A DNA stretch of 32,368 bases, from contig ONNZ01000018.1 of NCBI GenBank assembly GCA_900319345.1, positions 1-32,368 of the forward strand, in the 5' to 3' direction. Position numbers and translations under genes: made by a program. The DNA is from an uncultured Eubacteriales bacterium. GTDB taxonomy: Bacteria > Bacillota > Clostridia > Christensenellales > CAG-138. The notes beneath the pieces are model-generated. The model worked only from the letters and a program-made list of their open reading frames with translations. It searched no databases and was not told the DNA's origin. This document shows positions 15,539 through 23,880 of this stretch, piece after piece (within the stretch, counting starts at the first letter, position 1; each line of letters opens with the position of its first letter).

Positions 15539-16306
15539 TCACTCCTGTTCCGTCGCCTGAGGCGGCATGTGCAATGAGGTGAACAAGGCCGCGGCTTTTT
15601 CGATGCCGGGCAGGTACAGTTTAGCATAGGGGACGAGATGTGACAAGACTTCCCCGCGAAGGGGCTCCTTCATCCTGACCCGGCCCAGCTGGTCGTCGTC
15701 CAGCAGGAGCATCCGCCGCATGGCCTCCAGGGCCGTTTTCCCGATCCGCCGCCCCACGGGGGAGCAGGCCATGCACACCGCCCCGCCCCGATCGGGCAGG
15801 AAGCGGATGAGAGGGTCCTCCCGAAGGTCCCGGCCGCAGACGGCGCAGTGGGTGATGGCGGGGCGAAAGCCCGCCAGGGACAGGAAACGGACCAGGAAGC
15901 AAGCCGTCAGGTCCCCGGGGTCGTTCTCCCCGTAGGTCAGAAAGGACAGGGTGTGATAAAGCAGGGAGAAGATGGCCTCGCTGCTCTCCTCCGCTTGGAC
16001 GCCCTCCAGGCACAGGGCCGCGCAAAGGGAGGCCGCGGCGAATCGGCCCACGTCCTCCCGCAGGGGGTAGAAGCTTTCCAATACCTCCCCCTGATCGACG
16101 ATGTACTTGTTCTTGTGATAGAAGAGCTGATACTCCCCGTAGGTGAAGGGCTGGGTGCAGGCCAGCAGGGGCGACGTGGCCTTGCGGCAGTTCCGCACCT
16201 TGGCGTCCACCCGGCCCTGCTCCGCCGTGAACAGGGTGAGAATCCTATCGTTGTCCCGGTAATCCACCGTCCGGATCACCATGCCCCTGAGGGTCAGATC
16301 CGCCAT
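15539..16306 (-). CDS. recO: DNA repair protein RecO
   Basis: A 255-residue recombination mediator that helps RecR load RecA on SSB-coated single strands. N-terminal OB fold (about 1-80), starting with the family pattern GMVIRTVDYRDNDRILTLFT, then a helical domain with a four-cysteine zinc site (CAVC at about 137-140 and CMAC at about 162-165 are CxxC pairs). The era-recO adjacency is conserved in Firmicutes. Its first 62 nt overlap the end of the small yqzL-like gene in another frame. No strong Shine-Dalgarno is seen besides GGGAGAGGGAGC just before the ATG, within yqzL. Confidence 0.95.
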   Translation of the reverse strand: MADLTLRGMVIRTVDYRDNDRILTLFTAEQGRVDAKVRNCRKATSPLLACTQPFTYGEYQLFYHKNKYIVDQGEVLESFYPLREDVGRFAAASLCAALCLEGVQAEESSEAIFSLLYHTLSFLTYGENDPGDLTACFLVRFLSLAGFRPAITHCAVCGRDLREDPLIRFLPDRGGAVCMACSPVGRRIGKTALEAMRRMLLLDDDQLGRVRMKEPLRGEVLSHLVPYAKLYLPGIEKAAALFTSLHMPPQATEQE

Positions 16307-16412
16307 GCTCCCTCTCCCGCAGCCGGGCGTACTTGAGATACGCCTCCACCCGGCCGCTTTCGTAAAATGCCTGAAAAGCCTTCTTTTCTTCCTCTGTCGT
16401 AAACGGTGTCAT
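16245..16412 (-). CDS. yqzL: YqzL-like small protein between era and recO
   Basis: A 55-residue protein: ATG at 16412-16410, TAG at 16247-16245. The core ESGRVEAYLKYARLRERE (about residues 18-35) fits the short YqzL family pattern (an aromatic-rich stretch, then TG/SG-x-x-x-AYLxY), and the gene lies exactly where YqzL is found, between era and recO. AAGGAGG stands 6 nt before the ATG. The family is normally 40-50 residues; here the last 20 or so residues (Gly/Asp/Pro-rich) come from the 62-nt overlap with recO and look like read-through of that frame. Function of the family is unknown. Confidence 0.78.
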   Translation of the reverse strand: MTPFTTEEEKKAFQAFYESGRVEAYLKYARLREREHGGSDPQGHGDPDGGLPGQR

Positions 16413-16460
16413 GAGCGCCTCCTTTCAGGAAAAGTATGGCCTGAAAGGAAGCGAGCCTAT

Positions 16461-17348
16461 TCAGCCCTCGTAGCCCAGCTCGTTCAAAACGGACTGCCGG
16501 TTGCGCCAGTCATCCTTGATCTTCACCCAGAGCTGCAGGTTCACCTTCACGCCCAGGAGCCACTCCATGTCCTCCCGGGCCGCGGAGCCGATCTTTTTCA
16601 GCATGGACCCGCCCCGGCCGATGATGATGCCCTTGTGGCTGTCCCGTTCGCAAAGGATGGTGGCGTAGCAGTCCATGATCTGCCCGTCGGGCCGAAGCTC
16701 CATCTTGTCCATGCTGACGCCGATGCCGTGGGGCACCTCGTCCTTGAGGAGCTCCAGGGCCTTCTCCCGGATCATCTCGGCGCAAATCAAGCGCTCCGGC
16801 TGGTCCGTGACCATGTCCGGGGGATAGTACTGGGGCCCCTCGGTGAGATAGCTGAGGAGCAGGGCTTCCAGCTCCACGAGACCCGTGCCCTTGAAGGCGG
16901 AGATATGGTGGATATTGGAAAAACCGCCCTCCCGCAGGACTTCCTCCGCCTCGTCGATCTGCAGCTTCGTGGCGATGTCGCACTTGTTGAGAAGCACGAT
17001 CACGGGGCATTTGGATTGCTTCAGCCGCTCCATGATCTGGCGATCCCGCTCCCCCACCCCCTTGCGGGCGTCCACCAGGAAAAGGATGGCCTCCACGTCG
17101 GAAAGACAGTCCCCGGCGGTCTTTTGCATGTACTCCCCCAGCTTGTTCTTGGGGGTGGTCATGCCGGGGGTGTCCAGGAAGATCATCTGGTAGTCGTCCC
17201 GGGTGAGGACGCCGGTGATCCGGTTCCGGGTGGTCTGGGCCCGGTCTGTGACGATGGAGATCTTCTGGCCCACCAGGGCGTTGATGAGGGTGGATTTGCC
17301 CACGTTGGGGCAGCCGATCAGGCTGAAAAAGCCGCTTTTGTACGCCAT
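16461..17348 (-). CDS. era: GTPase Era
   Basis: A 295-residue essential GTPase that binds 16S rRNA and helps mature the 30S subunit. GTP-binding motifs: G1 GCPNVGKST (12-20; the usual GRPNVGKST has Arg where Cys13 stands), G3 DTPG (59-62), G4 NKCD (about 125-128) and a G5 SAFKG. The C-terminal KH domain (about 200-285) has the GRGG loop for RNA. It starts 1 nt after the cdd stop and lies 48 nt upstream of yqzL. The cdd-era-recO order is classic for Firmicutes. Confidence 0.97.
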   Translation of the reverse strand: MAYKSGFFSLIGCPNVGKSTLINALVGQKISIVTDRAQTTRNRITGVLTRDDYQMIFLDTPGMTTPKNKLGEYMQKTAGDCLSDVEAILFLVDARKGVGERDRQIMERLKQSKCPVIVLLNKCDIATKLQIDEAEEVLREGGFSNIHHISAFKGTGLVELEALLLSYLTEGPQYYPPDMVTDQPERLICAEMIREKALELLKDEVPHGIGVSMDKMELRPDGQIMDCYATILCERDSHKGIIIGRGGSMLKKIGSAAREDMEWLLGVKVNLQLWVKIKDDWRNRQSVLNELGYEG

Positions 17349-17349
17349 A

Positions 17350-17769
17350 TCAGACCCCCAGGTCCTTGGGCCCGAAGGAGTGGGGCAGCAGCGTATCGAA
17401 GTTAGACACGTCCACCTTGCTCCTGTCCCGGTTGGCGGTGACGATGATGAAATCCTTGTCGCAGAACTCCGCCATTACCTGGCGGCACACGCCGCAGGGA
17501 AAGCCCAGTTCCTCCCCCGTGGCGATGACGGCGATGGCCCGAAAGGCTCGGTGCCCGTCATAGACCGCCTTGAAGAAGGCCGTGCGCTCGGCGCAGACCG
17601 TGGGGGTGAAGCCGGCGTTCTCGATGTTGCAGCCCTGATAGATCTGGCCATCCGCCGTCATGAGGGCAGCGCCCACGTTGTATTTCGAATAGGGGGCGTA
17701 GGAATGATCCCGGGCCTCCTGGGCCTTGTCCAGCAGCAGGTCCATCTCTTGTTGCGTCAGTTGCTTCAT
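17350..17769 (-). CDS. cdd: Cytidine deaminase
   Basis: A 139-residue homotetrameric-type enzyme that deaminates cytidine and deoxycytidine to uridine forms in pyrimidine salvage. The zinc site is complete: C59-A-E61 (Glu61 the proton shuttle) and P-C92-x-x-C95. The substrate motif NVGAAL (31-36) and NIENAGF (48-54) are also present. It overlaps ybeY by 4 nt (ATGA) and is followed by era after 1 nt. In many Firmicutes dgkA lies between ybeY and cdd; it is absent here. Confidence 0.97.
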   Translation of the reverse strand: MKQLTQQEMDLLLDKAQEARDHSYAPYSKYNVGAALMTADGQIYQGCNIENAGFTPTVCAERTAFFKAVYDGHRAFRAIAVIATGEELGFPCGVCRQVMAEFCDKDFIIVTANRDRSKVDVSNFDTLLPHSFGPKDLGV

Positions 17770-18206
17770 CTCGTTTCACCGATCCTTTCCAAAATAGTCC
17801 GCTGGCGGGCGCGCATGACCTGCTCCTCCGCCTCGTTCATATGGTCGTATCCCAGGATATGGAGGGTGCCGTGGACCGCCAGAAAGGCCAGCTCCCGGCT
17901 CAGGCTGTGGCCGTACTCCTGAGCCTGCTCCACGGCCCGGCTGCGGCAGATCATGATGTCCCCCAGATACCCGTCGGGGGAACCCAAAAGGGCCTCCCCT
18001 TCCCGGCTGGGGAAGGTGAGTACGTCCGTGACCCGATCCACGTTCCGAAAGTCCCGGTTGAGCTGCTGGATATGGTCCGGCCCCGCCACCAGCACGGTGA
18101 TGTCCCCCGCCGCGCCCTCCATCTCAAGGGCCGTTTCACAGGCGGTGCGGATGCACCCTTCCTCCTCCGCCGTCAGGGCCTCGTCCTCTGCGTATACTTC
18201 GATCAT
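17766..18206 (-). CDS. ybeY: Endoribonuclease YbeY (rRNA maturation factor)
   Basis: A 146-residue metalloprotein taking part in 16S rRNA 3' end processing and ribosome quality control. The metal site is the family signature H112-x3-H116-x5-H122 within VHGTLHILGYDH; the preceding RDVDRVTDVLTFP-type stretch (RNVDRVTDVLTFP, about 54-66) is also diagnostic. Starts within the pgpH stop (ATGA, 18203-18206) and ends within the cdd start, so translation of all three is coupled. Length is normal. Confidence 0.97.
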   Translation of the reverse strand: MIEVYAEDEALTAEEEGCIRTACETALEMEGAAGDITVLVAGPDHIQQLNRDFRNVDRVTDVLTFPSREGEALLGSPDGYLGDIMICRSRAVEQAQEYGHSLSRELAFLAVHGTLHILGYDHMNEAEEQVMRARQRTILERIGETR

Positions 18207-20362
18207 GCTTCCTCCTTGGGGTAGGTGATGCGGTCGTGCAAAATCCCGGCGAAGGTCTGCAAAAAGCTTTCCTCCACCCGGGCAAGCTCGCTCAGCGTGA
18301 GATCGCAGTTCACCAGCTGCCCGTCCTCCATCTTGCCCCGGATGACCCGATGGACCATGTCCTTTACCTGCTCGGGGCTGGGGCCGCCCAAGGAGCGCAC
18401 CGCCGCCTCGCAGCTGTCCGCCATCATGACGATGGCGCTTTCCTTCGTGCTGGGCTTGGGGCCCGGGTAGCGGAAGTCCGCCTCCCGCACGTCCTCCCCC
18501 GCCTTCTTGGCCTTCACGTAGAAGTAGGCGGTCATGGTGGTGCCGTGATGCTCCCGCACGATGGCGCGCACGGCGGCGGGCACCCGATACCGCTGCAGGA
18601 TGGCGTCCCCGTCCGCCACGTGGGCGATGATGATCCGGGAGCTCTCCCGGGGCGGCAGCTCGTCGTGGGGGTTGACGCCGTTGGCTTGGTTCTCGGCGAA
18701 GTGCCGGGGGGATTTGAGCTTGCCCGCGTCGTGGACGGCGGCCGCCGCCTTGGCGAGCAGGGCGTTGGCGCCGATGCTCCTTGCCCCGTTCTCCGCCAGC
18801 AGGGCAGCCATCTGGCAGTGATGGTAGGTGCCGGGGGCGTTGTTCATGAGCCGCCGCTGAAGGGGATGGTCCATGTTGAGGAGCTCGTTGAGCTTGGTGT
18901 GGGAGGGAAGATCGAAGAGGATCTCCCAGATGGCGGTGAGACCTAAAGCCAACACCAGGGCGATGATCGCGCCCACGAAGAACAGGCCGAAGGCCGTGAC
19001 GCTGATGAGCAGGCCCTCCCCCGCCAGGAGCTTGGGCACCGCGGGGAGGAGGCCCCCCACCGCGCCGCCTACGATGGCCGCCGGGACCATGGCGGGCCGC
19101 TTATCGTCCACCGCCAGGATGCCCACCGCCACCACCGCCGCCAGCAGGGTGCCGGCCACCAGGGCGAAGGTCTCCCCCGTCAGAAGGCCGGAAGACGGCA
19201 GTAGGAGCCCCGCCGTCAGGGCTACAGGCACGCTGGCGCCAAGGGCCGTCCGCTTCTCGTGGGTGGCGGCGATCATGAGGGGAGCCAGCAGGACCGGGGC
19301 GATGCGGCTTTCAAAGAGGGTGAAGACCCAGCACACCGCCAGGTTCAGCATGAGCAGCAGGCACAGCCGCACCATGACCAGGGGCGAAAGGGCGGTTTCC
19401 CGTTCAAAGAGCAGCAGATACAAACCGTAGACCAGGTACACGGGCAGCAGATACAGCAGGAAGCTCCCCGCGGGGCCCCTGTCCGCGCCCGTTTTCAGCA
19501 TGTCCAGGGCCACCAGGTGCAGGATGTCCTTTTGGGAGAGGATCGTCCCCTTCTTGAAGAGCAGCTCCCCCTTCTTGACGGTCACCGGCGTCACGTCGTC
19601 CGCAGCGGCGGTGCGGGCCTTCTCCGTCTCCACCTCATCCACCACAGCGGAGGCCACGAAAAACTTGTCGATCAAATTCCCGGCCAGCTCCGTCTTACTG
19701 ACGGGGGGCAGGCTGGTCTGCTTCAGGGCCTCCTTGGCCCGGTAACGGGCGGCCTCCAGCTCGCTTTCCTTCACGCCGACGCCCATGCCGTTCAGGATGG
19801 CGTCCACCAGGGCTGTCCGAAGGGCGCTGCTGTCGGGCAGGCTCCCGGCGGCATGGAGGCTGCTGCGGGGCAGGAAGGTGTTGAGGAGGGAATAGGTCAT
19901 GACGGTGTCCAGGGTGTCGCTGAGGCCGTACTCGTTGAGCTTCGACTGGAGCTCCGTCTCCTTCACCAGCACGTTCCAGGCGGTCTGGTTGTAGAGCATG
20001 CCGTTGTACTCCTGGGCCCCCTCCTCCCAGCGCAGGACCATGTCCTTCATGAACAGATCGTACTGGTCGAACCAGGCGGCCAGGGCCTGTCCCTGGGCGG
20101 TGACGATGGACTCGTCCAGGCGATAGACCGGCTGGACCCGGTCCCGGGCGGCCTGCCTGAGCTCGTCCGTCCGATAGGCGTCGGTCCCGGCGACGGGATA
20201 GGCCACGTCCTCCGTCAGCACGTCCCCGGCCTGCACGTCCAATCGCACGTCCGGGTAGCGGAGGCACAGGAGGAACAGGTTCACCAGGCATACCAAAATG
20301 AGCAGCGGCAGCCCCACGGCCCGCCTGAGCCCTCTTCTTATGCTCGCTCTCTGTCCGTCCAT
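18203..20362 (-). CDS. pgpH: 7TM-HD family phosphohydrolase (PgpH-type c-di-AMP phosphodiesterase)
   Basis: A 719-residue membrane enzyme. One N-terminal helix (about 15-34), a large extracytoplasmic 7TMR-HDED domain (about 40-295), seven membrane helices (about 300-480) and a cytosolic HD domain (about 490-660) with HHCQMAALLAEN, the HD doublet in VHDAGKLKSP and the later HVADGDAIL and REHHGTT histidines. Family members (PgpH of Listeria, YqfF of Bacillus) cleave the second messenger c-di-AMP to pApA. GGGGGA lies 6 nt before the ATG. It stands in the conserved place between phoH and ybeY, 16 nt after phoH. Confidence 0.94.
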   Translation of the reverse strand: MDGQRASIRRGLRRAVGLPLLILVCLVNLFLLCLRYPDVRLDVQAGDVLTEDVAYPVAGTDAYRTDELRQAARDRVQPVYRLDESIVTAQGQALAAWFDQYDLFMKDMVLRWEEGAQEYNGMLYNQTAWNVLVKETELQSKLNEYGLSDTLDTVMTYSLLNTFLPRSSLHAAGSLPDSSALRTALVDAILNGMGVGVKESELEAARYRAKEALKQTSLPPVSKTELAGNLIDKFFVASAVVDEVETEKARTAAADDVTPVTVKKGELLFKKGTILSQKDILHLVALDMLKTGADRGPAGSFLLYLLPVYLVYGLYLLLFERETALSPLVMVRLCLLLMLNLAVCWVFTLFESRIAPVLLAPLMIAATHEKRTALGASVPVALTAGLLLPSSGLLTGETFALVAGTLLAAVVAVGILAVDDKRPAMVPAAIVGGAVGGLLPAVPKLLAGEGLLISVTAFGLFFVGAIIALVLALGLTAIWEILFDLPSHTKLNELLNMDHPLQRRLMNNAPGTYHHCQMAALLAENGARSIGANALLAKAAAAVHDAGKLKSPRHFAENQANGVNPHDELPPRESSRIIIAHVADGDAILQRYRVPAAVRAIVREHHGTTMTAYFYVKAKKAGEDVREADFRYPGPKPSTKESAIVMMADSCEAAVRSLGGPSPEQVKDMVHRVIRGKMEDGQLVNCDLTLSELARVEESFLQTFAGILHDRITYPKEEA

Positions 20363-20378
20363 AGCTTGTCCCCCGCTG

Positions 20379-21341
20379 TCAACCGTTCTTTTCGCTGCGT
20401 TCGTAGGCCTGGATGATCCGCTGGACCAGCTCGTGGCGCACCACGTCCTTGTGGGTGAGCTGGATAACCTTGATGCCCTCCACGTCCCGCAGGATGCCGA
20501 TGGCGTGGATGAGGCCGCTCTTCTTCTCCCGGGGCAGGTCGATCTGGGTGATGTCGCCGGTGATGATGGCCCGGCTCCCCTCGCCGAGGCGGGTCAGGAA
20601 CATCTTCATCTGCTCGATGGAGCAGTTCTGAGCTTCGTCCAGGATGATGTAGGCATTGTTGAGGGTCCGGCCCCGCATGTACGCGAGGGGCGCCACCTCG
20701 ATGGCCCCCCGCTCCATCAGGTTCCGGTAGGTCTCCATGCCGAAAAACTCCTGCAGGGCGTCGTACAGGGGCCGAAGATAGGGGTCCACCTTGTTCTGCA
20801 GGTCGCCGGGCAAAAAGCCCAGCTTCTCCCCCGCCTCCACGGCGGGCCGGGTCAGGATGATCTTGTCCACTTCCTTATTCTTGAAGGCCAGCACCGCCAT
20901 AGCCACGGCCAGGTACGTCTTGCCCGTGCCCGCGGGGCCCACGCCGAAGACCAGCTCGTGCTCCTTCAGGGCCTGGACGTACTTCTTCTGTCCCAGGGTC
21001 TTGCACTTGATCTGCTTGCCTCGGGCGGTGAGGGCCACCACGTCGCCCATGATCTCGGAGATCAGATCCGCGTTCCCCTCTCTCGCAAGGTCCACCGCGT
21101 ACCGGATGCGGCTCCGGTTGATGGGCTCCCCCTTGCGCTGCATGGACAGGAGCTTTTCCAGAACCGTCCTGCAGAGGGCGGCGTTCTCCGCCTCCCCCTC
21201 GATGCCGATGCCGTCCCCGTTCACGTTGATGAGGGTGCCCGTCTCCTGCTCGAAGACGGAGATGTTTTCGTCCAGGACGCCGAACAGGCCCGCGGCGTCC
21301 TCCATGCTGTCCAATTCGATCCGTTCCGTTTTGATCTCCAT
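20379..21341 (-). CDS. phoH: PhoH family ATPase
   Basis: A 320-residue P-loop protein. The N-terminal region (about 1-100) includes a KH-like part; the ATPase core has Walker A GPAGTGKT (135-142) and Walker B ILDEAQN (about 232-238), with the family segments TRPAVEAGEKLGFLPGD and TGDITQIDLP. PhoH proteins are predicted RNA-handling ATPases, often next to ybeY, which suggests a shared role in ribosome or RNA quality control; the exact activity is unsettled. Starts 7 nt after the yqfD stop and ends 16 nt before pgpH. Confidence 0.96.
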   Translation of the reverse strand: MEIKTERIELDSMEDAAGLFGVLDENISVFEQETGTLINVNGDGIGIEGEAENAALCRTVLEKLLSMQRKGEPINRSRIRYAVDLAREGNADLISEIMGDVVALTARGKQIKCKTLGQKKYVQALKEHELVFGVGPAGTGKTYLAVAMAVLAFKNKEVDKIILTRPAVEAGEKLGFLPGDLQNKVDPYLRPLYDALQEFFGMETYRNLMERGAIEVAPLAYMRGRTLNNAYIILDEAQNCSIEQMKMFLTRLGEGSRAIITGDITQIDLPREKKSGLIHAIGILRDVEGIKVIQLTHKDVVRHELVQRIIQAYERSEKNG

Positions 21342-21348
21342 GAAATCC

Positions 21349-22518
21349 TTACGATATCTCCTTTGTGTATCCGATATTTTCCTCTGTGGTCACCGCGCAG
21401 ATGCCGTACAGCTTCCCGCCCTTTTCCAGGGTGTAGCGGTCGATCATGATGATCTTCGCCCCCCGGGGCACCTGCAGCAGGGCCATGCGCTCCGCTTCGA
21501 AGAGGGCCGCTTCCTTTCGCTCCGCCGGGGTCAGGGTCCGTTCCGTCTTTACCTTCTCCCGCCAGGTCCCGTAGCATACGCGCAGGGGCCAGGGCGTCAG
21601 GGTGATCGCATCTTCATCCGTTGCCAGCTCAGCGTCCTCGAAGGGGCAGCCTCGCTCCAGCCATTTCCACGAGCCCCCGTACAGGGCGGCATAGGGGGCG
21701 GTCGCCCCCGTCTCGGCCCATTCCACCGCCGTCCGCGGGGCTTCCACTTGGGCCTTGTAGAGGACGGCGGCCAGCACCTCCCCGTAGGCGTGGGTAGAAT
21801 AGGTCATGGACCCGTCCCGGGCGGTGACGTGGCCGGCGATGAGCAGCTGGCCCTTCTTCACCCGGTCCCCGGTCCGAACCTGGGCCCGGCCTCCGTAGGC
21901 GGTGATCTTGGTGACGATGCCGTCCCGGGTGGAGACCAGATCGCAGGGCACCGTCAGATCCAGGCGCTCTCCCTCGGCCATGGCCTCTCGGGCTCGGACC
22001 CGAAGGAAGACGCCGTCCACGTGGAGCTCCAAAAAGGCCAGCTCGTCGTACTGGGCTGCGATATTGTCCCCCACGTCGGAGAGGACCAGGGCCCGGGCGT
22101 CCCGGCCCGGCGCCAACCCCTGCTCCAGGAGAGCCTGGCGGAGCACCGCCTCGTCCATGCGTTGGCAGCCCTGTATGTCCACGAACCAGATCCGCTGAGA
22201 GGCCCACCAGGTCAAGAGCAACGTACAGGCCATGCCCAGCAGCAGCACCCGACGGCGCCACAGCCACCTAAGCCGAAAGGGGCCGCCCATCTTTTTCAGG
22301 ACGTGCACCCGACACCGGCGGCGCCGGTCCAGCCCATGGAGCTTTCGAAAGTCCCGGGCGGGCATGGTGCAGATCAGCGTCCGGCTGTCCAGCCGCCTGA
22401 GGTCCCACAGGGGCACGCCCGACGCCTCCAAAAGGGAGGCCACGCGCTCGGGATATACTCCTTCAATTTGGATTATAACATACCCGTTGTAAAAAAGCCA
22501 CTTTTTCTTATTCCCCAT
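21349..22518 (-). CDS. yqfD: Sporulation protein YqfD
   Basis: A 389-residue protein with one membrane helix (about 92-108) after a basic stretch (residues about 65-90), a cytosolic N-terminal part that opens with GYVIIQIEGVYPER as in the family, and a large extracytoplasmic C-terminal region with the conserved FVDIQGCQRMDE, STRDGIVTKI and GDRVKKGQLLIAG segments. In Bacillus yqfD is under sigma-E control in the mother cell and lies beside yqfC, as here. It overlaps the end of yqfC by 11 nt. Its biochemical role is unknown. Confidence 0.93.
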   Translation of the reverse strand: MGNKKKWLFYNGYVIIQIEGVYPERVASLLEASGVPLWDLRRLDSRTLICTMPARDFRKLHGLDRRRRCRVHVLKKMGGPFRLRWLWRRRVLLLGMACTLLLTWWASQRIWFVDIQGCQRMDEAVLRQALLEQGLAPGRDARALVLSDVGDNIAAQYDELAFLELHVDGVFLRVRAREAMAEGERLDLTVPCDLVSTRDGIVTKITAYGGRAQVRTGDRVKKGQLLIAGHVTARDGSMTYSTHAYGEVLAAVLYKAQVEAPRTAVEWAETGATAPYAALYGGSWKWLERGCPFEDAELATDEDAITLTPWPLRVCYGTWREKVKTERTLTPAERKEAALFEAERMALLQVPRGAKIIMIDRYTLEKGGKLYGICAVTTEENIGYTKEIS

Positions 22519-22777
22519 AGGCCCACCGCATAAGTCGCCCCACGATCAGTGCCCGGCTCTCCCCCAGCTCCTTCACCAGCAGCCCTTCCCCGGCCACGCT
22601 GAGGACACCGCACCCCGTCAGGAGCAGCACCTCCTGTTCCGTGCAGCGGCGGACGCCGGCCACGTTCTCCACCAGCATCTTGTCCCGACCCACCACGGTG
22701 ATCCGGGGCACCCGGGGGTCCATGTCCTCCGGCAGATCCAGCAGCCGAAGCGTTCGTTTCCACAGATCTTTCCTCAT
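22508..22777 (-). CDS. yqfC: Sporulation protein YqfC
   Basis: An 89-residue YabP/YqfC family protein, with the typical RKDLWKRTLRLLDLPEDM opening and the PRITVVGRDKMLVENVAGVRRCTEQEVLL body; the family is found only in spore formers. First gene of the long minus-strand run. No convincing Shine-Dalgarno precedes the ATG at 22777, and I found no clear sigma-E promoter in the 84-bp gap to the divergent CPBP gene, though one would be expected from Bacillus. Its end overlaps yqfD by 11 nt. Confidence 0.9.
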   Translation of the reverse strand: MRKDLWKRTLRLLDLPEDMDPRVPRITVVGRDKMLVENVAGVRRCTEQEVLLLTGCGVLSVAGEGLLVKELGESRALIVGRLMRWAYGE

Positions 22778-22803
22778 GGTTCAGCATATGCAAATAATGG
22801 TCC

Positions 22804-22832
22804 TGTACAACGAAAAGATTATCTGGTATGGT
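22804..22832 (+). promoter_or_regulatory. Possible promoter of the CPBP protease gene
   Basis: TGTACA (22804-22809), 17-nt spacer, TATGGT (22827-22832) preceded by TGG, an extended -10. Both hexamers match 4 of 6 consensus bases. Start would fall near 22839, 23 nt before the ATG. Confidence 0.45.
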
Positions 22833-22861
22833 ATATGGTATCGAATCAGGAGGAAATAACC

Positions 22862-23797
22862 ATGGAAATGAACGAAAATATCGAATATACCCTCAGCGAG
22901 CCGGAGGCCGCGCCGGTCCCGTCCAGGCGGGAGATGCGCCGGACCTTCAGCCGCATGGCCCTGGGGCTGTGTTTGGGACTGCTGGTGAGCGAGCTGGTGC
23001 CCACGGTGCTGCAATCCATCATCCCGGATTACGACGCCCAGGCCCACGCCTTTTTGGTGGGTGGCCTGTGCACGGGGCTGTTCACCCTGCCGGTGATGCT
23101 GCTGCTCACCCGGCGCTTGCCGACGAAAAAGTCTGAAAAGGGCCGGCTGTCCCTGGGCGGCTTCTTCGCCCTGGTGGCCATCTGCTACGCCTGCATGATC
23201 GTGGGGAACCTGGTGGGCATGGGGATCAACAGCATCCTCTCCCCCAACTCCGTGAACCTGATCGGGGAGCTGGCCACCGCCGCCGGCGCCTCCGTGGAGA
23301 TGGTGATCGCCTTCGCGGTGCTGGCCCCGGTATTCGAGGAGCTGGTGTTCCGGAAGGTCCTGGTGGACCACGTGCTGCCCTTCGGGGAGTGGCCCGCCAT
23401 CCTGTTCTCCGGCGTCACCTTCGGCCTCTTTCACGGGAATCTGACCCAGTTCTTCTACGCGACGGTGCTGGGCATGATCCTGGCGTATGTGTACATCCGC
23501 TGGGGGAACATCCTCTACACCATCGGCATCCACGCCTGCATCAACTTCCTGGGCGGGGTGCTGCCGGTGCTGGTCCCCGCCGCCTCCTACTTCATCCTGC
23601 TGGTGGCTCTGGCGGGCATCGTGCTGTTCTTCCGGTTCAGGAAGACCGTCCACGTGGAGAAGAACGCCGTGCCCGGCGTGGGTGGAGCCATGTTCGGCAA
23701 TGGGGGCATGATCCTGTTCATGATCCTGGGATGCTTGCTCATGGTGCTGGTGGCGGTGGTCATGAACCACCCGGAGCTGACGAAAGGGCTGATGTAA
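22862..23797 (+). CDS. CPBP family intramembrane glutamic endopeptidase
   Basis: A 311-residue membrane protein of the CAAX/CPBP (Abi) family with about eight helices. The catalytic motifs are E159-E160-x-x-x-R164 (EELVFRK), the F-x-x-x-H191 motif (FGLFHGN) and H224-x-x-x-N228 (HACIN). Prokaryotic members are putative membrane proteases; some act in bacteriocin immunity, but nothing here points to a bacteriocin. An in-frame ATG at 22835 would add nine residues, but AGGAGG lies 8 nt before the ATG at 22862, so I start there. It stands alone, divergent from yqfC, with its own terminator. Confidence 0.92.
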   Translation: MEMNENIEYTLSEPEAAPVPSRREMRRTFSRMALGLCLGLLVSELVPTVLQSIIPDYDAQAHAFLVGGLCTGLFTLPVMLLLTRRLPTKKSEKGRLSLGGFFALVAICYACMIVGNLVGMGINSILSPNSVNLIGELATAAGASVEMVIAFAVLAPVFEELVFRKVLVDHVLPFGEWPAILFSGVTFGLFHGNLTQFFYATVLGMILAYVYIRWGNILYTIGIHACINFLGGVLPVLVPAASYFILLVALAGIVLFFRFRKTVHVEKNAVPGVGGAMFGNGGMILFMILGCLLMVLVAVVMNHPELTKGLM

Positions 23798-23814
23798 GGC
23801 CAGAAAAAAAGCAA

Positions 23815-23839
23815 GGGGAGCGAAGCGCTCCCCTTTTTT
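23815..23839. terminator. Terminator between convergent CPBP and secreted-protein genes
   Basis: Perfect 8-bp stem GGGGAGCG / CGCTCCCC with a 3-nt loop, TTTTTT on the plus side, and a T-rich stretch 4 nt beyond the stem on the minus side, so it can serve both strands. It is 17 nt after the CPBP stop. Confidence 0.85.
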
Positions 23840-23880
23840 ATGGGTTCATGCGGGTGTACGTGAAGGCCCCTGGGGGCGCG

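Noticed and set aside
22778-22861. Sigma-E promoter for yqfC
   Set aside because: Expected from Bacillus, and CATATGCT and CATACCAG are loosely similar to a -10, but neither has a fitting -35 at 13-15 nt.
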